Positions 7,564 through 15,517 of a stretch of DNA of 64,000 nucleotides are shown here, one piece after another. The stretch spans positions 107,915 to 171,914 of the forward strand of contig CAMHMJ010000001.1 of assembly GCA_946186185.1 (NCBI GenBank). Direction: 5' to 3'. Below the pieces are notes generated by a model. It worked only from the letters and a program-made list of their open reading frames with translations, did not search any database and was not told the DNA's origin. A program made the translations under genes and the position numbers. This stretch comes from an uncultured Treponema sp. Lineage in GTDB: Bacteria > Spirochaetota > Spirochaetia > Treponematales > Treponemataceae. Each line of letters starts with the position of its first letter. Positions within the stretch are counted from its first letter, which is position 1.

Positions 7564-8988
7564 ATGAAAAAAATCCCATTCATGCTATTAGCTTTTGGTT
7601 CCGCTATCCTTTTTTCTTTCAGTCTTTCAGCCTGTGCAGATAATGACAGTTCTTCTTCCAGCGGAGTAACAATTTCCGGTTTTTCTGATCTTGCAAATGC
7701 AAAAAATTACGCTGATGTAAAAGGCTATGCAAGTTCAAATCTCCGCCAGTCAAAAACAACTCCTGTTTCTGTAGGAAACCTTACGGACGGCGATACTTCG
7801 GTTCAGTCTTATATCATTGCGAACACAACAGATTCCTCTGCACCAGATAAAAATCCCTGGTTCGCTGTGGATCTTGGAGCAGTAAAAAGCTTTAACAAGG
7901 TAAAGGTAACTCCTGGAGCAGGGCAGGACGCCGATGGAAAATATCCGGACGCATATCCTGTAAAATACAAGGTTCAGTTTTCAAAAAATACTCAGCCCGC
8001 AGCTTCTCCTGCTGCAGTGGCAGACTTTGAGTGGGAAACAATCGTTGAAGTAACAGACGGAACTCTTTCTGCAAAGAGCATCTCCTTTGAACGGCATGCA
8101 GGCCGCTGGATTCGTATCCTTGTTGATGAATATAACGGAGACTACTGTGCCCTTCTTGAACTTTCGGTTTTTGCTCCGGACACATCTAAGTCCCTTGAAA
8201 GCCTTGGAAAGGAAATCAATGTTCTTTTTATCGGAAACTCCCTGACTTATTACAATAATATGTGGAATCTTTTTGAGGGGCTTTCTATTCTGAAGGGAAA
8301 GAATGTTCACGCAACAGCCGTAACTTACGGTGGAAAAAGCCTTGAATTTCATTCAACTTCTCATAATGCGGAAACAGCAATCAATGCAGGAAACTTTGAC
8401 TATGTAGTTCTTCAGGATATCTGCGGTTCCTTTGAGGATGCAAAACTGAGCCGAGGTTCTGCGGCCATTATTCCTAAAATCAAGGAAGCCAATCCGGATG
8501 CAAAGCTTGTTTACTACGCAACCTGGCCAAAAAACTCTGTAAAGGAAACAAGAACCGCTGAATTCACTGCCTGCTACCTGAATAAAGCTCAGAAGTATGG
8601 AGCGCTGATTGCCCCTGCCGGTGAAGCCTTCTACGATCTTTCTAAAACAAACAGCAAAAGCTATTACGATTCCGGAGACGATACTCATCCGCAGCCGGTG
8701 GGTTCTTTCCTTTCTGCCTGCACAATGTTCTACACGATTTTTGCAGATGAAGCCCAGGTAAGCTTCTCGGATACAGATGTTACAAAGCTGAGCGCTCTTA
8801 TCAATTCCTTCATCTCAAATTCAAATTCCGGAAAAGCGGCAGCCTATGACAAGGCTTTGTTAAATCAGATCAGTGAGCTTTCTTACAAATATTCACATAA
8901 GATTGCGCCGGCTGCTGCTGATTCAACAGGGGCAACAAAATACACATCTGTTGCAGGTGAATACACTTACGTTCCGTCGGAAGAATAA
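7564..8988 (+). CDS. Lipoprotein with F5/8C-like and SGNH hydrolase domains
   Basis: 474-residue exported lipoprotein with lipobox L-S-A-C24. Residues about 45-205 resemble a discoidin (F5/8 type C) carbohydrate-binding domain: the stretch DKNPWFAVDLGAVKSFNKVKV and a WIRILVDEYNG strand are typical. Residues about 213-420 form an SGNH/GDSL hydrolase of the DUF4886 type: block I is VLFIGNSLT with Ser near 225, followed by FDYVVLQD and the Asp/His block GDDTHPQPVGSF near 371-382. It probably removes acyl groups from plant or mucin polysaccharides at the cell surface. It stands alone behind a strong promoter overlapped by a LacI-type palindrome, which suggests sugar-controlled expression. The exact substrate cannot be read from the sequence. 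Confidence 0.85.
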   Translation: MKKIPFMLLAFGSAILFSFSLSACADNDSSSSSGVTISGFSDLANAKNYADVKGYASSNLRQSKTTPVSVGNLTDGDTSVQSYIIANTTDSSAPDKNPWFAVDLGAVKSFNKVKVTPGAGQDADGKYPDAYPVKYKVQFSKNTQPAASPAAVADFEWETIVEVTDGTLSAKSISFERHAGRWIRILVDEYNGDYCALLELSVFAPDTSKSLESLGKEINVLFIGNSLTYYNNMWNLFEGLSILKGKNVHATAVTYGGKSLEFHSTSHNAETAINAGNFDYVVLQDICGSFEDAKLSRGSAAIIPKIKEANPDAKLVYYATWPKNSVKETRTAEFTACYLNKAQKYGALIAPAGEAFYDLSKTNSKSYYDSGDDTHPQPVGSFLSACTMFYTIFADEAQVSFSDTDVTKLSALINSFISNSNSGKAAAYDKALLNQISELSYKYSHKIAPAAADSTGATKYTSVAGEYTYVPSEE

Positions 8989-8998
8989 TTAGCCTGGA

Positions 8999-9082
8999 AG
9001 CCAATTTTTACAATTACCAGATAAAAATTGGCTCCCGGCGGGAACCCTGTTTGGAAAACGGCAGTACCGCTTCGTGGTTTTA
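8999..9082. repeat. Intergenic nested-palindrome element, copy A
   Basis: Bases 8999-9010 and 9022-9033 are perfect 12-bp inverted arms (AGCCAATTTTTA and its complement) around an 11-nt loop. The following 50 bp, read on the minus strand, match copy D (52668-52726) at about 50 of 59 positions, including GCGGTACTGCCGTTTT and CAGGGTTCCCGC. It lies between the convergent SGNH lipoprotein and recR genes and may also act as a terminator for both. Confidence 0.8.
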
Positions 9083-9685
9083 GAATGTGCTTCTTCCGCG
9101 GAAGCTTCTTGCAAGGGTAAGCTTGTCCGCATACTCAAGATCGCCTCCTACAGGAATACCTGTGGCGAGGCGTGTTACTTTAACGGAAGGGCATTTTTCA
9201 GAAATCAGGTGCTGTACATAGAGGGCTGTAGAATCTCCCTCGAAGGTAGGGTTTGTGGCAAGAATTACTTCCGTAACCTGATTTTCCGAAGACATGAGCC
9301 TGTGAATCAGGCTTGCGATATTCAGTTCATCCGGCCCGATTCCGTCCAGAGGTGCGATTACTCCGCCTAAAACATGGTACTGACCGGAAAATCCTCCGGC
9401 TTCTTCAATTGTGCTTACATCCTGAGGCTGCTCAACCACGCAGATAACATTCTTCTCCCGGACTGGATTTGAACAGATTGGACAGGGATCGTTTTCCGTC
9501 CAGGCGCCGCAGATGGAGCAGGGCTTGATTTTTTCCTTGAGTTCTATAAGCTGTCTTGAAAAATTACGGATGAAGGTATCGTCTGCCTTTAAAAGATGAT
9601 TTACAAGGCGGGAGGCGCTTTTTTTACCGATTCCCGGAAGTTTTGAAAAGCTTCCTGTTAATTCTTCGATTATGCTGCCCTGCAT
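9080..9685 (-). CDS. recR: Recombination mediator RecR
   Basis: 201-residue protein that, with RecO (and RecF), loads RecA onto SSB-coated gapped DNA. The order is a helix-hairpin-helix near residues 10-25 (LPGIGKKSASRL), a C4 zinc finger at about 57-71 (CSICGAWTENDPCPIC), and a Toprim domain from about 80 that begins ICVVEQPQDVSTIEE and contains EVILATNPTFEGDSTALYV. The length is standard. It is the last gene of dnaX-ybaB-recR, the common bacterial order, and starts 1 bp after ybaB ends. Its stop codon touches repeat copy A. Confidence 0.97.
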   Translation of the reverse strand: MQGSIIEELTGSFSKLPGIGKKSASRLVNHLLKADDTFIRNFSRQLIELKEKIKPCSICGAWTENDPCPICSNPVREKNVICVVEQPQDVSTIEEAGGFSGQYHVLGGVIAPLDGIGPDELNIASLIHRLMSSENQVTEVILATNPTFEGDSTALYVQHLISEKCPSVKVTRLATGIPVGGDLEYADKLTLARSFRGRSTF

Positions 9686-9686
9686 T

Positions 9687-9998
9687 TTAAAGTCCGAAGC
9701 CAGAAAGATTTAAACCGCCAACCATGGAGCCGGCCTTGTCTTTTATAAGTTCCTGAACCTTTGAAGTGGCATCGTGGTGTGCGGCAACAATCAGGTCTTC
9801 AAGCATTTTTGTATCAGAAGGGTCTACACATACCGGGTCAATCTTTACTCCCTTAATTTCGAATTTGCCGTTCAGGGTAACGGTTACCATTTTTCCGCCG
9901 GCGCTTCCGGTTGCGCTTATTTCTGCCAGTTCCTGCTGAAACTTGTCTGCCTGCTCTTTGAGGGCCTGAGGATTTCTTAAGATTTCAAATGGGTTCAT
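9687..9998 (-). CDS. YbaB/EbfC family nucleoid-associated protein
   Basis: 103-residue DNA-binding protein. YbaB/EbfC forms dimers that bind DNA; the Borrelia member EbfC acts as a global nucleoid-associated regulator. The body shows the family pattern: N-terminal amphipathic helix with FQQELAEISATG, the Gly-rich turn GSAGGKMVTVTLNGKFEIKGVKIDP, and a C-terminal helix ending AGSMVGGLNLSGFGL. It overlaps the 3' end of dnaX by 4 bp and is followed 1 bp later by recR, so the three are translationally coupled. Confidence 0.95.
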   Translation of the reverse strand: MNPFEILRNPQALKEQADKFQQELAEISATGSAGGKMVTVTLNGKFEIKGVKIDPVCVDPSDTKMLEDLIVAAHHDATSKVQELIKDKAGSMVGGLNLSGFGL

Positions 9999-12049
9999 AA
10001 TTTTCCTCCCGTGACAGAGCCCTTAAAGGCCGCGCACAGTATTTTTACTTGTACAGGAAGCTCTTCCTGTTTTTTTACAATATTATCTTCTTCAAACAGA
10101 ATCTTAAAATCAACCGGAGCCTTGCAGATTACAGACAGCATCTGTCTGATTTCGTCAGAATTCTGTTCAATGTAGTTCTTCTGATACTCTGTGGCAATGG
10201 AGGTCTGAACAGCGCCGGCATTTATGTGCCACTTTTTTGTTTTCATCAGGGCGGAAGCCAGCATCGGATTTTGAACGGAAAGCTCTGCTACCAGGGTTCC
10301 GTAGATTTTACCGGCAGAAATGGAAAAACCGGTTGGAGCCGTAAAAACTTCGTTGGTTTCGTGGATGTCTTCGCTGTAAAGAGTTTCTCCGTTTGAAGGA
10401 GTTTCCGCTTCTGCGCTTTCTTCCTTTAACTGTTCGTTTATGCGTTCCTCGTACATTTCCTCAGTGGTTTCTTCATCCGGGGAATCTGGATAATTGTCCG
10501 GAGCATAACTGTATTCACCGTCATATTCCGGTACGAAAGAACTTGTGGCTGCCGCTGTATTTTCAGGCGGCAGGGCACCGCCATTATGAAAAGGGTTTTG
10601 ATTATCCTCTTTTATCTTGTCAAAAAACGCAAAGTGAGGCATTCCTCCGTTTGAAGAAGGGGTGCTGTCTGCGGTTGAACCGTAGGAGCTTGAACCGGCT
10701 GTTGATGGAGAGGCAGCCCCAGAGTTTCCGCTGCTTCCGGAAGAGGAACCTGTGTTTCCAAAGCCGGAAGTTCCTGAACTCATTCCAGAGGTCAGGGGAT
10801 GAGTATTCTGCCCGGAAAAGGTTCCTGCAGATGAGCCTGCATTTAGGCCGTTGTTTGTTCCCGAAGATGGAAGGAAAGCAGAACCTGCATTCTGTGGAGC
10901 CGTTGAAAGAAGGGCGGCTGCCTTGTCGATTGCAACTTTGACTTCCGACGGGGAAACATATTCTGAAAGCCAGCACATTTTTGAAAATGCCAGTTCCAGC
11001 TCGTATCGCGGAGAAAGGGAGTATCTCACATCCCGGTACAACTGAAGGAAAACTGACAGTGCCCGTTCAATCTGTACGGAAGACCAGGTTTCCAGAACTT
11101 TCTGACTGAATCTTTCAGGAGATTTTCCAAGAAGAGATTCTTTTTTTACGCCGTTTTTTATTAAAAGCAGGCTTCTTAAGTATTCAGCACTGTTTGAAAT
11201 AATCTGTTCAACTGAAATTCCGGACTGAAGGAAGCCGTCGATGGTGTTTATGGTTCCTTCTGAATCATTTTCAGCGGCTTTTTCAAAGATTTCATTGAGC
11301 TTCTCGATTCCCAGAATGCCCAGCTTGTCCCGGATTTTCTGGTATGTGATGTGACCGTCGCTGAAGGCAACAACCTGGTCAAAAAGGGTGTAGGAGTCCC
11401 GGACAGAACCGCCGGATTCCTTTGCAATCCAGTATAAGGATTCAGAATCAGCCTGAATGTTCAGCTCTACGCAGGCATCCTCCAGCATTTCCTTGATTTT
11501 TTCAATGCTAACAAGGCGGAAGTTGTACTGCTGACATCTTGATTTTATGGTAGCAGGCACCTTCTGCAATTCAGTAGTGGCAAAAATAAATATTACATGT
11601 GCCGGCGGTTCCTCGATGGTCTTCAGGAGAGCGTTGAAGGCGCTGGTTGAAAGCATGTGGACTTCATCGATGATGTAGATTTTATAGCGGGCAGAGGCGG
11701 CCGGATACATTACTTCGTCTTTAATCTGGCGTACATCGTTTACGGAGGTGTTTGAAGCACCGTCGATTTCAAAAACATCAAGGGAGGAACTGGCTGTAAT
11801 TGCGCGGCAGGAATCGCACTGTCCGCATGGCTCCGGGTTAGGGCCTGAGGTTGCCTGACAGTTTAATGCTTTTGCCAGGATTCGGGCTGTAGAGGTTTTT
11901 CCACATCCGCGGGGACCTGCAAAAAGGTACGCATGCGCAATTTGAGAAGATTTAATTGAATTTTTAAGGGTTTCTGCGACGAATTCCTGTCCCGCAAGGT
12001 CTTCAAATCTCTGAGGTCTGCGGCGTGTCGCGGTTACTTCATAAGCCAT
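9995..12049 (-). CDS. dnaX: DNA polymerase III subunit gamma/tau
   Basis: 684-residue clamp-loader ATPase. The AAA+ domain has Walker A GPRGCGKTS (about 45-53), a C4 zinc module (about 63-80, ending CGQCDSC), the DEVHMLS box (about 128-134) and sensor 1 FATTELQKVPATIKSRCQQYNF. Domain III ends at about residue 375. A Ser/Gly/Thr/Asn-rich linker of about 130 residues (about 395-525) then leads through an acidic stretch to a C-terminal region (about 575-684) that would be tau-specific. No obvious A-rich slippage site for a short gamma product was found near the linker. The ATG at 12049 starts the dnaX-ybaB-recR operon. The unusual linker length is the only departure from the family norm. Confidence 0.96.
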   Translation of the reverse strand: MAYEVTATRRRPQRFEDLAGQEFVAETLKNSIKSSQIAHAYLFAGPRGCGKTSTARILAKALNCQATSGPNPEPCGQCDSCRAITASSSLDVFEIDGASNTSVNDVRQIKDEVMYPAASARYKIYIIDEVHMLSTSAFNALLKTIEEPPAHVIFIFATTELQKVPATIKSRCQQYNFRLVSIEKIKEMLEDACVELNIQADSESLYWIAKESGGSVRDSYTLFDQVVAFSDGHITYQKIRDKLGILGIEKLNEIFEKAAENDSEGTINTIDGFLQSGISVEQIISNSAEYLRSLLLIKNGVKKESLLGKSPERFSQKVLETWSSVQIERALSVFLQLYRDVRYSLSPRYELELAFSKMCWLSEYVSPSEVKVAIDKAAALLSTAPQNAGSAFLPSSGTNNGLNAGSSAGTFSGQNTHPLTSGMSSGTSGFGNTGSSSGSSGNSGAASPSTAGSSSYGSTADSTPSSNGGMPHFAFFDKIKEDNQNPFHNGGALPPENTAAATSSFVPEYDGEYSYAPDNYPDSPDEETTEEMYEERINEQLKEESAEAETPSNGETLYSEDIHETNEVFTAPTGFSISAGKIYGTLVAELSVQNPMLASALMKTKKWHINAGAVQTSIATEYQKNYIEQNSDEIRQMLSVICKAPVDFKILFEEDNIVKKQEELPVQVKILCAAFKGSVTGGKL

Positions 12050-12186
12050 TGTTCACCACCGCGCTTAATATATCAGAAAAAAATGGTTTACTCAATTAGA
12101 GAAGGCTGTATCTTTTTCTTTTAAAAATCGGCTCATTCGTGCTATACTATTTTTATACGAAAAAATGTTCTACTCTGGAGGAAAAA

Positions 12187-12783
12187 ATGCAGTCTTGTTA
12201 CTATTGTGGAAAATTGATTCTCGGCCGGAAGATTATGGGGCAAATCGGAAACAATATGCATACATTCTGCAGTGAAAAGTGCCGCAATACTGCATGGATT
12301 AAGGCAGGTGAGAAAAAAGCGTCTTCTGGCGGTGAAGGTGAAGTGGCAGGAACTGCATCCACGGATTCTTCCGAAAGCTCAGCTTCAGTTTCTTCTGGAA
12401 GAAGCGGTGTTTCGGTTCTTGCTGTAAGCGGCGCTGAATATGAATACAGTGCAAAAACTGACGGCGTTACAATAAAAATTGCCAAGCTTGAAAATAAATC
12501 TGCCTGGATGACCGGTAAACTTCGTCTGGAGCTTTTCCTTTCAAAAAGCGGTGCCTATTCAAAGGGAGAACAGCTTTCCGGCTTTACCCTTGCGGTGAGC
12601 AATACTTATCAGCCCTTACGGAAGCATTACAGCTATACGGCAATGAAAACAACGGCTCATTTATACGAAAAGCCAAAGGCAGGAACTTATCAGCCGGTTC
12701 TTTTTATCCGAGAAGAGGATGATGAAGGAAGGTGGCGGGTTGCAGGCTATGTAAACTTTCCCGGCACCCTTAAATGGAGCTAG
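12187..12783 (+). CDS. Zinc-ribbon protein of unknown function
   Basis: 198 residues, not recognised as a named family. Residues 4-36 contain CYYCGK and, 20 residues later, HTFCSEKCRNTAW, a C-x2-C ... C-x3-C site of the TRASH/zinc-ribbon kind that usually binds zinc. A Ser/Gly/Ala linker (about 45-75) leads to a C-terminal domain of alternating polar/hydrophobic strands (about 78-195), probably a beta-sandwich, ending in VNFPGTLKWS. The ATG at 12187 has a perfect GGAGG at 12177-12181. An upstream in-frame GTG at 12139 is less likely because a TATACT -10-like box (12143-12148) would then fall inside the coding region. The gene is monocistronic and faces a shared terminator. It has no signal peptide, so a cytoplasmic location is likely. 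Confidence 0.8.
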   Translation: MQSCYYCGKLILGRKIMGQIGNNMHTFCSEKCRNTAWIKAGEKKASSGGEGEVAGTASTDSSESSASVSSGRSGVSVLAVSGAEYEYSAKTDGVTIKIAKLENKSAWMTGKLRLELFLSKSGAYSKGEQLSGFTLAVSNTYQPLRKHYSYTAMKTTAHLYEKPKAGTYQPVLFIREEDDEGRWRVAGYVNFPGTLKWS

Positions 12784-12861
12784 GCAGAAAAGCTGGTGGA
12801 AAAAGCAGGTTCGGTAGATAGTATGGAAGTTTTGCGGGGCAGGGGAAAATCTGCCCTGCAT

Positions 12862-12900
12862 AAAAAAGCCCGCGGTGAATGCCGCGGGTTTGTTGTTTTT
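12862..12900. terminator. Bidirectional intrinsic terminator
   Basis: CCCGCGG (12869-12875) pairs with CCGCGGG (12882-12888) around TGAATG, with an A-run on the left and a T-rich run on the right. It ends the zinc-ribbon gene on the plus strand and the acyl-CoA synthetase gene on the minus strand, whose stop codon it touches. Confidence 0.85.
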
Positions 12901-14605
12901 AGAAATCCTGCTTGATTTTGTCGGTGTCTTTTCCGTTGTCTTTTTCACGGATTTCAACACGGCGGATTTTACCGCTTACAGTTTTTGGAAGCTCTTTTAC
13001 AAACTCAAAAATACGAGGGCATTTGTACATTGCAGTATTTTCCTTTGCAAAGGTTGAAAGTTCAATTTCCATTTCCTTTGGATCTTTGTCCTGATATCCG
13101 TCAGAAAGAACGATGGTTGCCTTTACAGCCATACCGCGTTTCGGATCTTCAACGCCGGTTACAGCGCATTCAAGAACAGCCGGGTGCTTCTGAAGAACTG
13201 ATTCAACCTCAAAAGGACTGATTCTGTAGCCGGAAGACTTGATGATGTCGTCGGTGCGTCCAACAAACCATACATAGCCGTCATTGTCCTGGTAAACGTT
13301 GTCACCGGTGTGGTAAACACCGCCGTCAAAAGCAGCAGCGGTGAGGGAAACGTCCTTGTAGTAGCCGGTCAAAAGTCCGAAAGGATGTCCGTTTTCAACA
13401 TGGATGCAGAGTTCTCCGACTTCCCCTGTTGGAACTGGTTTTCCGTTTGGATCCAGAACTTCTACATCGTACATCGGGTTAGGGCGTCCCATGGAGCCAG
13501 GTTTTACTGGGGATTCCATAAAGTTTCCGCAGATTACTGTACTTTCAGACTGACCGTAGCCTTCGTAGATTTTCTTTCCGGTCTGTTCGAACCACTTGTT
13601 GAATACTTCATCGTTCAGGGCTTCCCCTGCGGTACTGAAGCGGGTACACTTGCTTAAGTCGTATTTGCTCAAATCCTGTCGAACCAGGAAGCGGTAAACT
13701 GTCGGCGGTGCACAGAAGGTGGTAAGACCGTATTTTGAAATGAGGGTAAGCATCTTATCCGGCTTGAGCATATTCATGTCGTAAACGAATTCTGCACTTC
13801 CGCAGATCCACTGTCCGTAGATTTTTCCCCAGGTAGCCTTTGCCCAGCCGGTTTCGGCGATGGTAAGGTGGAGTCCGTCTTCTACAACGCACTGCCAGTA
13901 TTTTGCGGTCATGATGTGACCAATCGGGTAGTCAAAGTTCTGAAGAACCATTTTCGGATAGCCTGAAGTTCCCGAGGTAAAATAGAGAAGCATCGGGTCG
14001 TCGTTGTGTGTTGCGGCTTCTCCCAGAGGACGAGGGAATTCTGCCGGCATGCGCTCGTATTCTTCGTGGAAGGAATCCCAGCCTTCCCGTTTGATTTTTC
14101 CTACGGTTACAAGGGTTTTTACAGTCGGGCTTTTTGGCATTGCCTTTTCAATTTCTTCCTGAACGTGCGGGTTGTCGTAGGAAATAATCATTTTTACGTC
14201 GGCGGCATTTGTTCTGTATTCAAAGTCGCTTTTTAAGAGCTGGTCTGTGGCAGGAATAACGATTGCTCCGATTCTGTGAAGGGCTGGCATTAAGAACCAC
14301 CATTCATAGCGGCGGCGCAAAACCAGCATTACGGTATCGCCTTTTTTGATTCCCTTTGAGGTGAGCCAGTAGGCAGCTCTTTTTGATTCACGGGAAATAT
14401 CGTTGAAGGTGAAGGTGTATTCTTCACCGTTATCGTCCAGCCAGACCAGTGCACGCTTTCCAGGAAAATCTGTTGCGTATCGGTCAACTATATCGTAAGC
14501 AAAATTAAAATCTTTGATGGTCTTTAAGCGGCAGTTTTTCTTAAAATCCTCATAGTCGGAAAATTCCCGGTCTTCAACTAGAAACTCGTGATATAAAGAA
14601 GACAT
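12899..14605 (-). CDS. AMP-forming acyl-CoA synthetase (medium-chain/ACSM-like)
   Basis: 568-residue ANL-superfamily ligase that activates a carboxylic acid to its acyl-adenylate and then to the CoA thioester. Motifs in order: the P-loop-like LLYFTSGTSGYPKM (about 206-219), the acid-pocket region with ETGWAKATWGKIYGQW, A5 motif GYGQSEST, A7 YHTGDN, A8 hinge GRTDDIIKSSGYRISPFEVE, and A10 lysine in KTVSGKIRR near the C-terminus. The overall length and the ETGWAK segment resemble medium-chain (ACSM-type) acyl-CoA ligases rather than strict acetyl-CoA synthetase. The ATG has AGGAGC upstream. It is a single-gene unit with its own consensus promoter at 14697-14725. The native acid is unknown; short or branched fatty acids are plausible in a fermentative spirochaete. 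Confidence 0.9.
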   Translation of the reverse strand: MSSLYHEFLVEDREFSDYEDFKKNCRLKTIKDFNFAYDIVDRYATDFPGKRALVWLDDNGEEYTFTFNDISRESKRAAYWLTSKGIKKGDTVMLVLRRRYEWWFLMPALHRIGAIVIPATDQLLKSDFEYRTNAADVKMIISYDNPHVQEEIEKAMPKSPTVKTLVTVGKIKREGWDSFHEEYERMPAEFPRPLGEAATHNDDPMLLYFTSGTSGYPKMVLQNFDYPIGHIMTAKYWQCVVEDGLHLTIAETGWAKATWGKIYGQWICGSAEFVYDMNMLKPDKMLTLISKYGLTTFCAPPTVYRFLVRQDLSKYDLSKCTRFSTAGEALNDEVFNKWFEQTGKKIYEGYGQSESTVICGNFMESPVKPGSMGRPNPMYDVEVLDPNGKPVPTGEVGELCIHVENGHPFGLLTGYYKDVSLTAAAFDGGVYHTGDNVYQDNDGYVWFVGRTDDIIKSSGYRISPFEVESVLQKHPAVLECAVTGVEDPKRGMAVKATIVLSDGYQDKDPKEMEIELSTFAKENTAMYKCPRIFEFVKELPKTVSGKIRRVEIREKDNGKDTDKIKQDF

Positions 14606-14696
14606 TTTCTGCTCCTGTGTAAGGCCTGTGTAGGCCTCCTGTAATGTAGATTTAACTTTTTCACTCTCTTATTTTGATTCAAAAAAATGCGCCTAT

Positions 14697-14725
14697 ATTA
14701 TCCCGTTTTTTCCACTCTGTGTCAA
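14697..14725 (-). promoter_or_regulatory. Promoter of the acyl-CoA synthetase gene
   Basis: On the minus strand, TTGACA (14725-14720), a 17-bp spacer and GATAAT (14702-14697) form a near-consensus sigma-70 promoter about 90 bp before the ATG at 14605. Confidence 0.75.
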
Positions 14726-14761
14726 AAGGTTAGGTAAAAAATCCGGCTAAAAAATTGAGGT

Positions 14762-15439
14762 TTAAAAATCCGGCATTTTCCGTTCAGTGGTGTATTTCCA
14801 GTCGTTTGCGTGGGTATTAGGCCTTAAACCCTGGATGCGTTCGTTTTCAGCCCGGATCTGATCCTTTATCATCTGCTTAAAAACGTCCATAAGGGGCTCC
14901 GGATCTGCGTCAGAAGCGAGGTTGATTTCCTGAAGCTCCTTAATCAGGTAGTAGCAGGTTTCAATGGTAGAAATGCATTCCGGCCGGGGCTCCTTTTTGA
15001 AGGTGAAAATTGAGCGGTATTCTCCGGAAAAGCTGAGTTTTGGAAGCTCTAAAAGGTTGGGACTGTGCTCAATCACTTTTTTTGAGCAGAACCAGGTGGC
15101 GTCGATTATTATTGCAAGAATTTTTCTGTTTCCCACCTGTTCCTTAAAGCCTTCTTTTCTGCTTGTCCAGGCGTCGCTTCCCGGATACAAAAGAACCGGA
15201 AAATACTGAGGGTCTGAAAGAAGCTTTAAAAGCCGGGTGTTCTGGGTAAAGTCAATTCCCACAAGAATTTCAGAATCAATCAGGGTGTTCTTGGAAATCC
15301 GGCCGGTTCCCGTTCTTTGTTTTTTGTACTCTTTTGGATGCATTAAAAAGACAAATTTAATTCCCGGGTCAAAGGGCTTTGTGTATTTACACAGGCAGAA
15401 TTCTTCAGCTCTGAAACAAACATTACATCGTGCGCACAT
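14762..15439 (-). CDS. DTW-domain protein, tRNA aminocarboxypropyltransferase-like
   Basis: 225 residues from the chosen ATG at 15439. DTW-domain proteins (TapT/YfiP) transfer the aminocarboxypropyl group of SAM to tRNA uridine to form acp3U. The N-terminus has MCARCNVCFRAEEFCLC, a zinc-knuckle cysteine cluster typical of the family. The signature appears as IIDATWFCSKK near residue 108 (DATW in place of DTW), and other landmarks are FLMHPKEYKKQRTGTGRIS and LLYPGSDAW. The frame is open upstream to 15568, but family alignment starts at the cysteine cluster. The -10 box TATACT lies only 6 nt before the ATG, so the mRNA is probably leaderless. Confidence 0.85.
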   Translation of the reverse strand: MCARCNVCFRAEEFCLCKYTKPFDPGIKFVFLMHPKEYKKQRTGTGRISKNTLIDSEILVGIDFTQNTRLLKLLSDPQYFPVLLYPGSDAWTSRKEGFKEQVGNRKILAIIIDATWFCSKKVIEHSPNLLELPKLSFSGEYRSIFTFKKEPRPECISTIETCYYLIKELQEINLASDADPEPLMDVFKQMIKDQIRAENERIQGLRPNTHANDWKYTTERKMPDF

Positions 15440-15445
15440 ACCAAG

Positions 15446-15475
15446 AGTATACAGAAAAATGCCGTATTTTGGCAA
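15446..15475 (-). promoter_or_regulatory. Promoter of the DTW gene, leaderless arrangement
   Basis: Minus strand TTGCCA (15475-15470), an 18-bp spacer and TATACT (15451-15446). The start codon at 15439 follows after 6 nt, where transcription should begin. The -35 box is only 6 bp from that of the divergent MBL gene. Confidence 0.65.
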
Positions 15476-15481
15476 ATACGT

Positions 15482-15510
15482 TTGCCCAGTTTTGGTAAAA
15501 GTGCTATAAT
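15482..15510 (+). promoter_or_regulatory. Promoter of the MBL-fold gene, leaderless arrangement
   Basis: TTGCCC (15482-15487), a 17-bp spacer and a perfect TATAAT (15505-15510). The GTG start codon at 15518 follows after 7 nt, with no ribosome site between. Confidence 0.75.
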
Positions 15511-15517
15511 TGTTCGC

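Noticed and set aside
10620..10680. Programmed frameshift in dnaX for a gamma product
   Set aside because: Only a T6 run on the coding strand was seen near the linker; no A-rich slippery heptamer with stop and stem-loop was found.
10393..10941. 182-codon plus-strand open frame opposite dnaX
   Set aside because: Antisense to the Ser/Gly-rich linker and ATPase region of dnaX; no domain or promoter signal.
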